A stretch of DNA of 64,000 nt from Streptomyces sp. Tu6071 (GTDB taxonomy: Bacteria; Actinomycetota; Actinomycetes; Streptomycetales; Streptomycetaceae). The position numbers and the translations under genes were made by a program. The stretch is taken from contig NZ_CM001165.1 in NCBI RefSeq assembly GCF_000213055.1, positions 2,131,445-2,195,444 on the forward strand. The letters are read 5' to 3'. This document shows, piece after piece, positions 17,556 to 26,270 of this stretch. The notes below the pieces were generated by a model. The model searched no databases, was not told the DNA's origin, and saw only the letters and a list, made by a program, of their open reading frames with translations. The stretch's first letter is position 1; the number at the start of each line of letters is the position of its first letter.

Positions 17556-18011
17556 GGAGCGATGATGATCAAGTCACCTGGCGAAAGGCGTCACATGGGG
17601 GTACAGGGGGGCATGGGGGCGCAGGAGGGGGCAGGAGCATGCAGGAGGGGTGCGACGGGGGCAGAGGCGGGCATTAGCACCTCGGGGGCGACTTCGAGGA
17701 CAGGCTGTGGACAAACGGCCGTCACGCGAAATCGCCTCACTCGGAGGGGTGAGGCGATTTTCAGGAAGTGCGGAGTTGTCCACAGATTTCGGTGGCGGGG
17801 GCGGGGCGGGGTGGGGGGTGCGGGAGGATGGTATTGGGGTCGCCCCCCGGGAGGAGGGGGCTGTCCACGCAGCCGTGGGGAGGGAACTCTCGACCGGGCG
17901 CGTACGAGGCGGGGCGTCGGGGCCGTCCACGCACCCCCGGGAGGGAGGATCCGTTCTACCCACCCCCGGGTGGGGGTCCGTCCACGCACCGCCGGGAGGG
18001 GGCTGTCCACG
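17533..18011. promoter_or_regulatory. Cluster of DnaA-box-like sites (two perfect TTGTCCACA)
   Basis: The preferred Streptomyces DnaA box is TTGTCCACA. Perfect matches lie at 17706-17714 (reverse) and 17776-17784 (forward). One-mismatch or two-mismatch sites are TCGTCCACA 17533-17541, TCGTCCACC 17543-17551 (reverse), CTGTCCACG 17861-17869, CCGTCCACG 17923-17931 and 17978-17986, and CTGTCCACG 18003-18011. That is eight sites in 479 bases outside oriC. dnaA and dnaN are not here, so this is not the main origin. A DnaA-titrating or regulatory locus is inferred. Confidence 0.6.
17729..17760. terminator. 12-bp stem-loop followed by TTTTC
   Basis: AAATCGCCTCAC (17729-17740) pairs perfectly with GTGAGGCGATTT (17749-17760) around an eight-base loop. 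Read on the + strand the stem ends in a short T-run; read on the - strand it could end transcripts from the SseB-like gene. It lies between the two perfect DnaA boxes. Confidence 0.55.
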
Positions 18012-18116
18012 CATCCTCAGCTCTGCGGCCCCGCACCCGGTGCAGGCGCCTGCACCGGACCACGACCAAACCGCCTCCGCGCGGGCAGCCCTGCCCCCTC
18101 AGCCCTGCGACCCCGC

Positions 18117-18962
18117 CTACGGCTGCGGGTACCCGTACCCCTGGCCAGGAGCCTGGCCGGGGCCCTGCCCGGGGATCTGTCCCGCCGCCTGGCCCGGCGC
18201 GTGGGCCTCCCGCGTGTAGAACGGGCGGGTCCGTTCGCGGAGCCACTGGGCGAGCGGGTCGTGCGGGTCCATGAGCGAGACCGCCATGACCGTGAGGTCC
18301 TCGGGGAGGGCGGTCGAGGAGAGGCGGAGCATCGTGTGCGCGGCCTCGACGGACTGCGGGCCCTCCTCGTAGAGGTCGAGGCCGATGGTGAGGCACGGCA
18401 GGCCCGCGGTCGGCTGGACCCAGGCGCGGTGCAGGCCGCGGACGACCGCGGTGCGGTGCGCCTGCTGGGCGAGGAGTGCGTAGAACTGCGGGAGTTCGAT
18501 GGTCGGTTCGGCGAGCCGCAGCGGGCCGGCCGGCTGCGTCGCGGGGCCGAGCGCGACGCGGCGCAGGTCGGCCCAGGGGATGCCGACGCCGCCGCCGGGC
18601 GCGTGCGGGTTGAGCCACAGGCCGCGGCGGGACGGGTAGAGGGCGGCGGCCACCGCCTCGCCCCGTTCCAGGACCTGCGCGCGGCTCCAGCCGCTCACCG
18701 CGAGTTCGCCGGGCGAGGTGACGCAGGGCGCGTAGGAGTGCCCGGCCACGTCCATGGAGCTGTACCGCGCCTCGGGCGAGCCCGGGGTGCCGGAGAAGAG
18801 CAGCATGTGGACGCTGCTCGTGGCGAGGGCGTGCAACAGCGCCTCGTAGGAGTCGAAGCGGCCGGGTACGACCTGCCGCAACGCCTCTTCGAGGTACTCC
18901 CCCGTCCCCGGCCGCGTGCGGCCCGGGATCTCGCCCCCGGCCGCCGTGCCCGACGCACTCAC
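18117..18962 (-). CDS. SseB-family protein (first of a pair)
   Basis: This 281-residue cytosolic protein is related to SseB (enhanced serine sensitivity). Its N-terminal half contains YEALLHALATSSVHMLLFSG and a PGGGVGIPWADLRRVA segment. Its second half has LHRAWVQPTAGLPCLTIGLDLY and ends with DPLAQWLRERTRPFY, the SseB C-terminal pattern that recurs in the next gene. The tail is a Gln/Gly/Pro-rich repeat (GQIPGQGPGQAPGQG). The GTG at 18962 has AAGGGGCGG upstream. It lies beside a second SseB-like gene and about 3 kb from serine/glycine genes, so a link to serine metabolism is plausible but not demonstrated. Confidence 0.75.
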   Translation of the reverse strand: MSASGTAAGGEIPGRTRPGTGEYLEEALRQVVPGRFDSYEALLHALATSSVHMLLFSGTPGSPEARYSSMDVAGHSYAPCVTSPGELAVSGWSRAQVLERGEAVAAALYPSRRGLWLNPHAPGGGVGIPWADLRRVALGPATQPAGPLRLAEPTIELPQFYALLAQQAHRTAVVRGLHRAWVQPTAGLPCLTIGLDLYEEGPQSVEAAHTMLRLSSTALPEDLTVMAVSLMDPHDPLAQWLRERTRPFYTREAHAPGQAAGQIPGQGPGQAPGQGYGYPQP

Positions 18963-19144
18963 CTGTGACCGCCCCTTCGTCGTGAATCGACCGCCCCACC
19001 GTACTGGCCCCGGTCCCGGAGCGCAGGGCCGCGCCGCGCGCGACCTCGTGCCGAAGCGCCGCGCGACGTCGTCCCCGACCCGCGCGCGACCTCCCATGAA
19101 ACCAGTTCGGCGCGCGGACCGGTCCTCGCGCGCTCCCCGGCGGC

Positions 19145-19915
19145 TCAGTACCCCGCGGCCGTGTGGAAGGGGCGCACCCGGCCCCGCAGCCAGTCGGCGA
19201 CCGGGTCCTGGGCCACGTCGAGGAGGATCAGGTTGACCGGCCAGGCGACGGGGGCCCGGCCGAGCGCGCGCCCGAGCGCGTCGAGCACCGCCTCGCCGCC
19301 CGCCGGGTCGCTCAGTTCCACGCCCACGAAGAGGGAGGGCGGCTGGTCCTCGACCTCCGCGAGGCAGCGGCGGGCGGTGCGGACGAGCCCGGTGACGGCG
19401 AACTCCTCGGCGGCGGCGCTCAGGAAGTCCACCGGGTCCACCTGCCAGTCCGGTTCGCGCAGCCGCACCCGGCCGCCGCCGCCCGGCCCGTCGAGCACCG
19501 TGCGCCCCGCGCGGCACAGTTCGGCGACGGCGGGCGGCGGCAGGGGCACGGTGACGGTGCCCTCGGGGTTGAGGAGGATGCCGAGCTGCGCGGGCAGTCC
19601 GCGCGCGAAGTCGATCGCGGCGACCTCGGCGAAAGGCGTGTACGTGCCCATGACGCCGAGCAGTTGCGACTGGGAGCTGAAGACCGGCACGTACGCCTGT
19701 CCGTCCAGCTCGACCGCCGGGAGGTCGAGCGCCATGCTCTCGGGGCCGCCGCCCTTGGGCAGCGGCACCCATATCGTGGCGCGCCCGAGCGTCTCGACGA
19801 TGCGCCCGCCCGCGCCCGGCACGCCGAGCGAGGCGACGAGCACCTGCTCCAGCTCGTTGCCCGGCCATCCGCCGTACGGCGCGGTCTCGGCCGTCGTCTG
19901 CGCCGGAACGTTCAT
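19145..19915 (-). CDS. SseB-family protein (second of a pair)
   Basis: This 256-residue protein opens with NELEQVLVASLGVPGAGGRIVETL, then has TIWVPLPKG, YVPVFSSQSQLLGVMG and GILLNPEGTVTVPLP, which form the SseB domain at about residues 20-125. The C-terminal part ends DPVADWLRGRVRPFHTAAGY, closely parallel to the neighbour's ending, so the two are likely ancient paralogues. GGGAAG precedes the ATG. Both genes read leftwards with a 182-base gap. SseB was named from an E. coli serine-sensitivity phenotype; the molecular role is unknown. Confidence 0.8.
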   Translation of the reverse strand: MNVPAQTTAETAPYGGWPGNELEQVLVASLGVPGAGGRIVETLGRATIWVPLPKGGGPESMALDLPAVELDGQAYVPVFSSQSQLLGVMGTYTPFAEVAAIDFARGLPAQLGILLNPEGTVTVPLPPPAVAELCRAGRTVLDGPGGGGRVRLREPDWQVDPVDFLSAAAEEFAVTGLVRTARRCLAEVEDQPPSLFVGVELSDPAGGEAVLDALGRALGRAPVAWPVNLILLDVAQDPVADWLRGRVRPFHTAAGY

Positions 19916-20054
19916 CCGCTTCCCACCCTGAGCCCGCGGGCGCCTGACCCGCTGTCGTTCACCGGGCCGCCGCTGTGCGCGGGGCCGCTGCCGTTCGCTG
20001 CTTGCGGGCGCACTGTAGCGCGCGGCGCCGACAGGCGGCCCGGCCCTGGCACGG

Positions 20055-20122
20055 CCCCGACCGGCCTCGGACTGGCCCCCGACCGGCCTCGGACCGGTCC
20101 CCGACCGGCCCCGGACCGGGGT
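20055..20122. repeat. Three tandem ~22-bp CCCGACCGGCCTCGGACCGG units
   Basis: Degenerate copies run head to tail in the gap between the SseB-like gene and the P-loop gene. Each copy has ACCGG/CCGGT dyads, so the run can fold into alternate hairpins. No gene is visible here. Confidence 0.6.
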
Positions 20123-20142
20123 CGGCTGGGCCCCGGACCCGC

Positions 20143-21078
20143 TCAGCCGTCCGCCGCGCCGCGCGGCGCGGGGAGCGCGGGGCCCTTCGTCGTGTGCGGT
20201 GTCGCCCGGGGTCGCGGCGGGGGTACGAAGTCGAGTGCCGCCAGTTCCGCCGCGGCCTCGCGGTCGAGGAGGACGAGGTGGGCGCAGCCGCGGGGGAGCA
20301 GCCCGCGCGCGGCCCGTGCGCGCAGCCTGCCCGCGGCCCTGCGGTGGCGGGCGAAGGCGTACCGGCTCACCTCGCGTCCGCGGGCGCGCTGACCGGCGCG
20401 GGCGAGCGGCGGGGAGACGTCGAGGAAGAGCAGGTGGAAGCGGGTGCCGCGGCGGCGGGCGGCGAGGGCGAGCAGGGCCCGGACGAAGGGCAGCGTCCCG
20501 CAGTCGTGCACGAGGAGGCTCTCGCGCGTGGTGAGGGCGGCGCGCAGCAGGACGCGGTAGTGGTCGAGGCGGACGAGCGGCCGGTAGAGGGCGTAGGGCA
20601 GGGCGGGCAGCCGGGCCGCCCAGCGCTCGCGGGTGTCCTGCGAGTCGATGGTGCGGGCGGCGGCGAGGCGGGCCAGGAGCGTCGACTTGCCGCTGCCGGG
20701 GAGCCCGGAGACGGCCACGAGGTCGCCCTCGGCGAACCGTAGCCGCCGGGGGGCGTACGGGGCGCCTTCGCGCAGGTCCAGGACGCGGGGCGCGGCCCGG
20801 TGCGCGGGCGCGTCCCCGGCGTACGGTGCCGCGCCCCTCGCACCGCCGGACTCCCTCGCACCACTACGCGCGCCCACCTCGGCCCGCTCCGCCGCACCAC
20901 TGCCCACTCCCCCGCCACCGCCCGCGCCCGCACGGCCGCGCTCCCCCGCACTCGCCCCCGCGCCCACCTCGGCCCGCTCCCCCGTACCCGCCCCGCCCCG
21001 CGCTCCCGTACCCGCCCCCGCCCCAGCCCGTCCCCCCGTACCCGTGTCGCCACGCTCCGTGCCGGTCTGCTGCCGCAT
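20143..21078 (-). CDS. P-loop ATPase/kinase-like protein with low-complexity N-terminus
   Basis: This 311-residue protein has an N-terminal stretch of about 85 residues made of Gly/Ala/Arg/Glu repeats (GAGAGTGARGG, ERAEVGAG), probably disordered. It is followed by an AAA_33/zeta-toxin-like kinase domain: Walker A GLPGSGKST, a DSQDTRERW segment in the position where such kinases place an Arg/Asp pair, and LLFLDVSPPLARAGQRARGREV. The layout suggests phosphorylation of a small molecule or a regulatory NTPase; no substrate can be named. GGAGGAA precedes the ATG at 21078. It is divergent from the glycine riboswitch and gcvT. Confidence 0.7.
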   Translation of the reverse strand: MRQQTGTERGDTGTGGRAGAGAGTGARGGAGTGERAEVGAGASAGERGRAGAGGGGGVGSGAAERAEVGARSGARESGGARGAAPYAGDAPAHRAAPRVLDLREGAPYAPRRLRFAEGDLVAVSGLPGSGKSTLLARLAAARTIDSQDTRERWAARLPALPYALYRPLVRLDHYRVLLRAALTTRESLLVHDCGTLPFVRALLALAARRRGTRFHLLFLDVSPPLARAGQRARGREVSRYAFARHRRAAGRLRARAARGLLPRGCAHLVLLDREAAAELAALDFVPPPRPRATPHTTKGPALPAPRGAADG

Positions 21079-21334
21079 CGCGATTCCTCCCCCGTGCTCG
21101 CGGTCCGCCCGCCGCACGCCCCCTCAGAGTAAAGAGAAGGTAATGCGGACTACCGGGACAGTGCCCAGCCCGGGGGTGCGGGAATCCCGGCGTGACGCAC
21201 CTCGCCACCGGGGGGCGGGATGCCCCTTCTGTCGCCCGGAGAGGCGTGCGATGATGGCGGCGATCGACCGCTTCACCCCAGCGCGACGGCTCCAGGGCCG
21301 GACGGCTGGACAACCTCATAACGGCCGCTTGAAT

Positions 21335-21534
21335 CCGCGCGGGAGAGTCCCGGGAGCCGCACAGCCGCTCCGGGGCGCCGAAGGAGCAAGTCCCTCCCTT
21401 GAATCTCTCAGGCCCCGATACCGCGCGGGCGAGGCACATCTGAAAAGCGGGCCGGGCGACCGGTCCCACCCACGGTGCAAGTCCGCCCGCCGCGCGCGGG
21501 TCATGGCGAACCTCTCAGGTCCCGATGACAGATG
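21335..21534 (+). promoter_or_regulatory. Tandem glycine riboswitch upstream of gcvT
   Basis: Two aptamers are visible in the leader. Aptamer I closes with CCGCGCGG at 21335-21342 pairing with 21421-21428, and has the conserved GCCGAAGGAGCAAG (21377-21390) and AATCTCTCAGG (21402-21412). Aptamer II closes with CATCTG (21437-21442) and CAGATG (21529-21534) and has AACCTCTCAGG. Its middle reads ACGGTGCAAG rather than the classical GCCGAAGGAGCAAG. The element is followed by GGGGAGGAA and then gcvT. Glycine binding would turn on the cleavage genes, as in the known class; the exact switch mechanism is not apparent. Confidence 0.9.
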
Positions 21535-21577
21535 GGGAGGAACCACCTCGCCCGTCTCGTTTCTGGGAGCCGACCGC

Positions 21578-22717
21578 ATGAGCGACACGCCAGACACCGC
21601 CCCCCTCCGCAGGACCGCGCTCGACGCCGCGCACCGCGCGCTCGGCGCGACGATGACCGACTTCGCCGGCTGGGACATGCCGCTGCGCTACGGCAGCGAG
21701 CGCGAGGAGCACACAGCGGTGCGCGAGCGCGCCGGGCTCTTCGACCTCTCCCACATGGGCGAGATCACCGTCGCGGGGCCGCAGGCCGTAGACCTCCTCG
21801 ACTTCGCGCTCGTCGGCAACATCGGCTCCGTGAACGAGGGCCGCGCCCGCTACACGATGATCTGCCGCGAGGACGGCGGCATCCTCGACGACCTCATCGT
21901 CTACCGCACCGGTGCCGACACCTACCTCGTCGTCGCCAACGCCTCCAACGCGCAGACCGTCCTCGACGCGCTGCGGGAGCGCGCGGCCGGTTTCGACGCC
22001 GAGGTGCGCGACGACCGGGACGCGTACGCGCTCCTCGCCGTGCAGGGTCCGGCGGCGGCCCGCATCCTCGCGAAGATCACCGACGCGGACCTCGACGGGC
22101 TCAAGTACTACGCGGGCCTGCCCGGCTCCGCGGGTGGCGTCGCGGTCATGATCGCGCGCACCGGCTACACGGGCGAGGACGGTTTCGAGCTGTTCTGCGC
22201 CCCTGCCGACGCGCCGAAGCTGTGGGGCGCGCTCTTCGCGGCGGGGACCGGGTCCGGCATGGTGCCGTGCGGGCTGGCCTGCCGCGACACGCTGCGGCTC
22301 GAAGCCGGGATGCCGCTGTACGGGCACGAGCTGAGCACCGCGCTCACGCCGTTCGACGCGGGCCTCGGGCGCGTCGTGAAGTTCGAGAAGACGTCGAACG
22401 AGGGCCGTTTCGTCGGCCGCGAGGCACTGGAGGCCGCCGCCGAGAAGGCCGCGAGCACCCCGCCGCGCAAGCTCGTCGGGCTGATCGCCGCGGGGCGTCG
22501 GGTCCCGCGCGCCGGGTACGCGGTCGTGGCGGACGGGCAGGTCGTCGGCGAGGTCACCTCGGGTGCCCCGTCCCCGACGCTCGGCAAGCCCCTCGCGATG
22601 GCCTACGTGGACGCCGCGCACGCCGCGCCGGGCACGGAGGGCGTCGGCGTCGACATCCGGGGCAAGCAGGAGCCGTACGAGGTCGTGGCGCTGCCCTTCT
22701 ACAAGCGGCAGAAGTAG
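21578..22717 (+). CDS. gcvT: Glycine cleavage system T protein (aminomethyltransferase)
   Basis: GcvT takes the aminomethyl group held on lipoyl-GcvH, passes the one-carbon unit to tetrahydrofolate and releases ammonia. The 379-residue protein has the expected N-terminal folate-binding region ([29 protein letters not shown]), [21 protein letters not shown] with the catalytic aspartate region, and [21 protein letters not shown]. The C-terminal barrel domain begins after about residue 280. The ATG at 21578 has GGGAG 8 bases upstream, directly after the riboswitch. gcvH follows after 137 bases; gcvP is not in the window. Confidence 0.96.
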   Translation: MSDTPDTAPLRRTALDAAHRALGATMTDFAGWDMPLRYGSEREEHTAVRERAGLFDLSHMGEITVAGPQAVDLLDFALVGNIGSVNEGRARYTMICREDGGILDDLIVYRTGADTYLVVANASNAQTVLDALRERAAGFDAEVRDDRDAYALLAVQGPAAARILAKITDADLDGLKYYAGLPGSAGGVAVMIARTGYTGEDGFELFCAPADAPKLWGALFAAGTGSGMVPCGLACRDTLRLEAGMPLYGHELSTALTPFDAGLGRVVKFEKTSNEGRFVGREALEAAAEKAASTPPRKLVGLIAAGRRVPRAGYAVVADGQVVGEVTSGAPSPTLGKPLAMAYVDAAHAAPGTEGVGVDIRGKQEPYEVVALPFYKRQK

Positions 22718-22854
22718 CGTCCGCGAGTCGCCGGGCGCGCCGCGCGGGCGCTGTCCGTACGGGAGCGCGCGCTCCGCGTACGGCGCGGTCCCGTACCCGT
22801 GCCTCCCGCATCCCCTTTCCCCACCACTCCCCCGCGTACAGGAGAATTCAGGCC

Positions 22855-23238
22855 ATGAGCAACCCCACGAACCTGCGGTACAGCAAAGAGCACGAGTGGC
22901 TGTCGGCCGCCGCGGACGGCGTCTCGACGGTCGGCATCACGGCGTACGCCGCCGGTCAGCTCGGTGACGTCGTCTACGCGCAGCTCCCCGAGGTCGGCGA
23001 CAGCGTCGAGGCGGGCGAGACCTGCGGCGAGCTGGAGTCGACGAAGTCGGTGAGCGACCTGTACTCGCCCGTCAACGGTGAGGTCACCGAGGTCAACTCG
23101 GACGTCGTCGAGGACCCCTCGCTCGTCAACTCTGCCCCCTTCGAGGGCGGCTGGCTCTTCAAGGTGCGCGTGAGCGAGGAGCCCGGCGACCTGCTGAGCG
23201 CCGAGGAGTACGCGGCCTTCGCCGGCTCCGACGCCTGA
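22855..23238 (+). CDS. gcvH: Glycine cleavage system H protein
   Basis: This 127-residue carrier is lipoylated on K64, in [14 protein letters not shown], and shuttles the aminomethyl arm between GcvP, GcvT and GcvL. The opening [10 protein letters not shown] and [23 protein letters not shown] are family hallmarks. The ATG at 22855 has GGAGAA 8 bases upstream. It probably shares the riboswitch-controlled transcript with gcvT. Length and all key residues are normal. Confidence 0.97.
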   Translation: MSNPTNLRYSKEHEWLSAAADGVSTVGITAYAAGQLGDVVYAQLPEVGDSVEAGETCGELESTKSVSDLYSPVNGEVTEVNSDVVEDPSLVNSAPFEGGWLFKVRVSEEPGDLLSAEEYAAFAGSDA

Positions 23239-23285
23239 CGGCGCACGGACGACGTTCGAGACGACGCACGATAGGGACTGAACTC

Positions 23286-24554
23286 TTGTCTTCGCTCCTC
23301 AACACCCCGCTCCACGAGCTCGACCCCGAGGTGGCCTCGGCGGTCGACGCCGAGCTGCACCGCCAGCAGTCCACGCTGGAGATGATCGCCTCCGAGAACT
23401 TCGCGCCCGTCGCCGTCATGGAGGCGCAGGGCTCGGTGCTCACCAACAAGTACGCCGAGGGCTACCCGGGCCGTCGTTACTACGGCGGCTGCGAGCACGT
23501 CGACGTGGTCGAGCAGCTCGCGATCGACCGGGTCAAGGCGCTCTTCGGCGCCGAGCACGCCAACGTGCAGCCGCACTCGGGCGCGCAGGCGAACGCCGCC
23601 GCGATGTTCGCGCTGCTCAAGCCGGGCGACACGATCATGGGCCTGAACCTGGCCCACGGCGGTCACCTGACCCACGGCATGAAGATCAACTTCTCCGGCA
23701 AGCTTTACAACGTCGTCGCGTACCACGTCGACGAGGAGACCGGCCGGGTCGACATGGACCAGGTCGAGAAGCTGGCGCGCGAGGCGCGGCCGAAGCTCAT
23801 CGTGGCCGGCTGGTCGGCGTACCCGCGTCAGCTCGACTTCGCCGCGTTCCGCCGGATCGCGGACGAGGTCGGCGCGTACCTCATGGTCGACATGGCGCAC
23901 TTCGCCGGGCTCGTCGCGGCGGGTCTGCACCCCTCGCCGGTGCCGCACGCGCACGTCGTCACGACGACGACGCACAAGACGCTGGGCGGGCCGCGCGGCG
24001 GCGTGATCCTGTCGACGGCCGAGCTGGCGAAGAAGATCAACTCGGCTGTGTTCCCCGGTCAGCAGGGCGGTCCGCTGGAGCACGTGATCGCGGGCAAGGC
24101 GGTGGCCTTCAAGGTCGCGGCCTCGGACGACTTCAAGGACCGCCAGGCGCGGACCCTGGAGGGCGCGCGCGTCCTCGCGGAGCGCCTCGTCGCCGCCGAC
24201 GTCACCGAGCACGGTGTCTCGGTCCTGTCGGGTGGTACGGACGTGCACCTCGTCCTCGTCGACCTGCGCCACTCGGAGCTGGACGGCCAGCAGGCCGAGG
24301 ACCGACTCCACGAAGTCGGCATCACGGTCAACCGCAACGCGGTCCCGAACGACCCGCGTCCCCCGATGGTCACCTCGGGTCTGCGCATCGGGACCCCGGC
24401 GCTCGCGACGCGCGGCTTCGGCGCGGCGGACTTCGCCGAGGTCGCCGACATCATCGCCGAGGCGCTCAAGCCCGGCTACGACGCGGCCTCGCTGCGCGCG
24501 CGGGTGACGGCGCTCACCGAGAAGTACCCGCTGTACCCGGCGTTGGGCGCCTGA
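23286..24554 (+). CDS. glyA: Serine hydroxymethyltransferase
   Basis: This PLP enzyme interconverts serine plus tetrahydrofolate with glycine plus 5,10-methylene-THF. The 422-residue protein includes ASENFAP, the substrate-binding [11 protein letters not shown], and the PLP lysine K231 in [15 protein letters not shown] chose the TTG start at 23286 because the protein otherwise lacks the conserved N-terminal helix; AGGGA lies upstream. It is 47 bases after gcvH and likely co-transcribed, so glycine cleavage and serine synthesis are expressed together. Confidence 0.96.
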   Translation: MSSLLNTPLHELDPEVASAVDAELHRQQSTLEMIASENFAPVAVMEAQGSVLTNKYAEGYPGRRYYGGCEHVDVVEQLAIDRVKALFGAEHANVQPHSGAQANAAAMFALLKPGDTIMGLNLAHGGHLTHGMKINFSGKLYNVVAYHVDEETGRVDMDQVEKLAREARPKLIVAGWSAYPRQLDFAAFRRIADEVGAYLMVDMAHFAGLVAAGLHPSPVPHAHVVTTTTHKTLGGPRGGVILSTAELAKKINSAVFPGQQGGPLEHVIAGKAVAFKVAASDDFKDRQARTLEGARVLAERLVAADVTEHGVSVLSGGTDVHLVLVDLRHSELDGQQAEDRLHEVGITVNRNAVPNDPRPPMVTSGLRIGTPALATRGFGAADFAEVADIIAEALKPGYDAASLRARVTALTEKYPLYPALGA

Positions 24555-24592
24555 GTCCGGGTACGACCCCGCGGGGGCCTTTCGCCCCTTTC

Positions 24593-24642
24593 CGGCCCGT
24601 CCCGCACACTGGGGAGTGACCCCCGGCGCGCGGGACGGGCCG
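24593..24642. terminator. 13-bp GC-rich inverted repeat after glyA
   Basis: CGGCCCGTCCCGC (24593-24605) pairs with GCGGGACGGGCCG (24630-24642) across a 24-base loop, about 40 bases after the glyA stop. It may terminate the gcvT-gcvH-glyA message before sdaA. Confidence 0.5.
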
Positions 24643-24688
24643 CGCGCCCCCCGTACCCGTTTGTTCTTCCGCACGTCCCCCGTTCCCG

Positions 24689-24718
24689 GACGGACAACGA
24701 CGTCCGTCTTTTGAGGAG
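24689..24718 (+). promoter_or_regulatory. Hairpin with T-run touching the sdaA ribosome binding site
   Basis: GACGGAC (24689-24695) pairs with GTCCGTC (24702-24708), is followed at once by TTTT and then by the GAGGAG of sdaA (24713-24718). This looks like a small intrinsic terminator or a structure that could hide the ribosome binding site. It is directly visible; regulation is inferred. Confidence 0.4.
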
Positions 24719-24724
24719 TGTTCC

Positions 24725-26092
<1,368 letters not shown>

Positions 26093-26270
26093 GGGCCGGA
26101 CCCAGGCGGGCGAGGGGCGCGGGGGCCACCGCCGACCCCGGCCACCCCCGTACCCACCCCCGCGCGGCGCGAGCGTCCCGGGGGCACGCGCGGGGCGTCC
26201 CGCGTGTCGGGCGGGTGGTGCGCGGAGCGCCGTCGCGAGCGGGCCAGGGCGGGCGCGTTACAACTTGTCC

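Larger units (their letters stand above)
17218..18116. other. 899-bp gene-free region with DnaA-box-like repeats
   Basis: I see no credible gene between the permease start and the SseB-like gene's stop. The first about 300 bases should hold the transporter promoter. From 17529 on, the region is G-rich on the + strand and carries two perfect inverted repeats and a series of TTGTCCACA-like boxes, the last four within recurrent GTCCACGCA..CCGGGAGGG text. Open frames here differ from known coding style and are not conserved in any family I recognise. Confidence 0.7.

Noticed and set aside
17533..18011. A chromosomal replication origin
   Set aside because: dnaA, dnaN and the dense, oriented box array of Streptomyces oriC are missing; only eight boxes are seen.
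17830..18020. Possible CRISPR-like array from recurring GTCCACGCA text
   Set aside because: Repeat units are short, imperfect and unevenly spaced, with no unique spacers and no cas genes. DnaA-box-like sites explain the core better.
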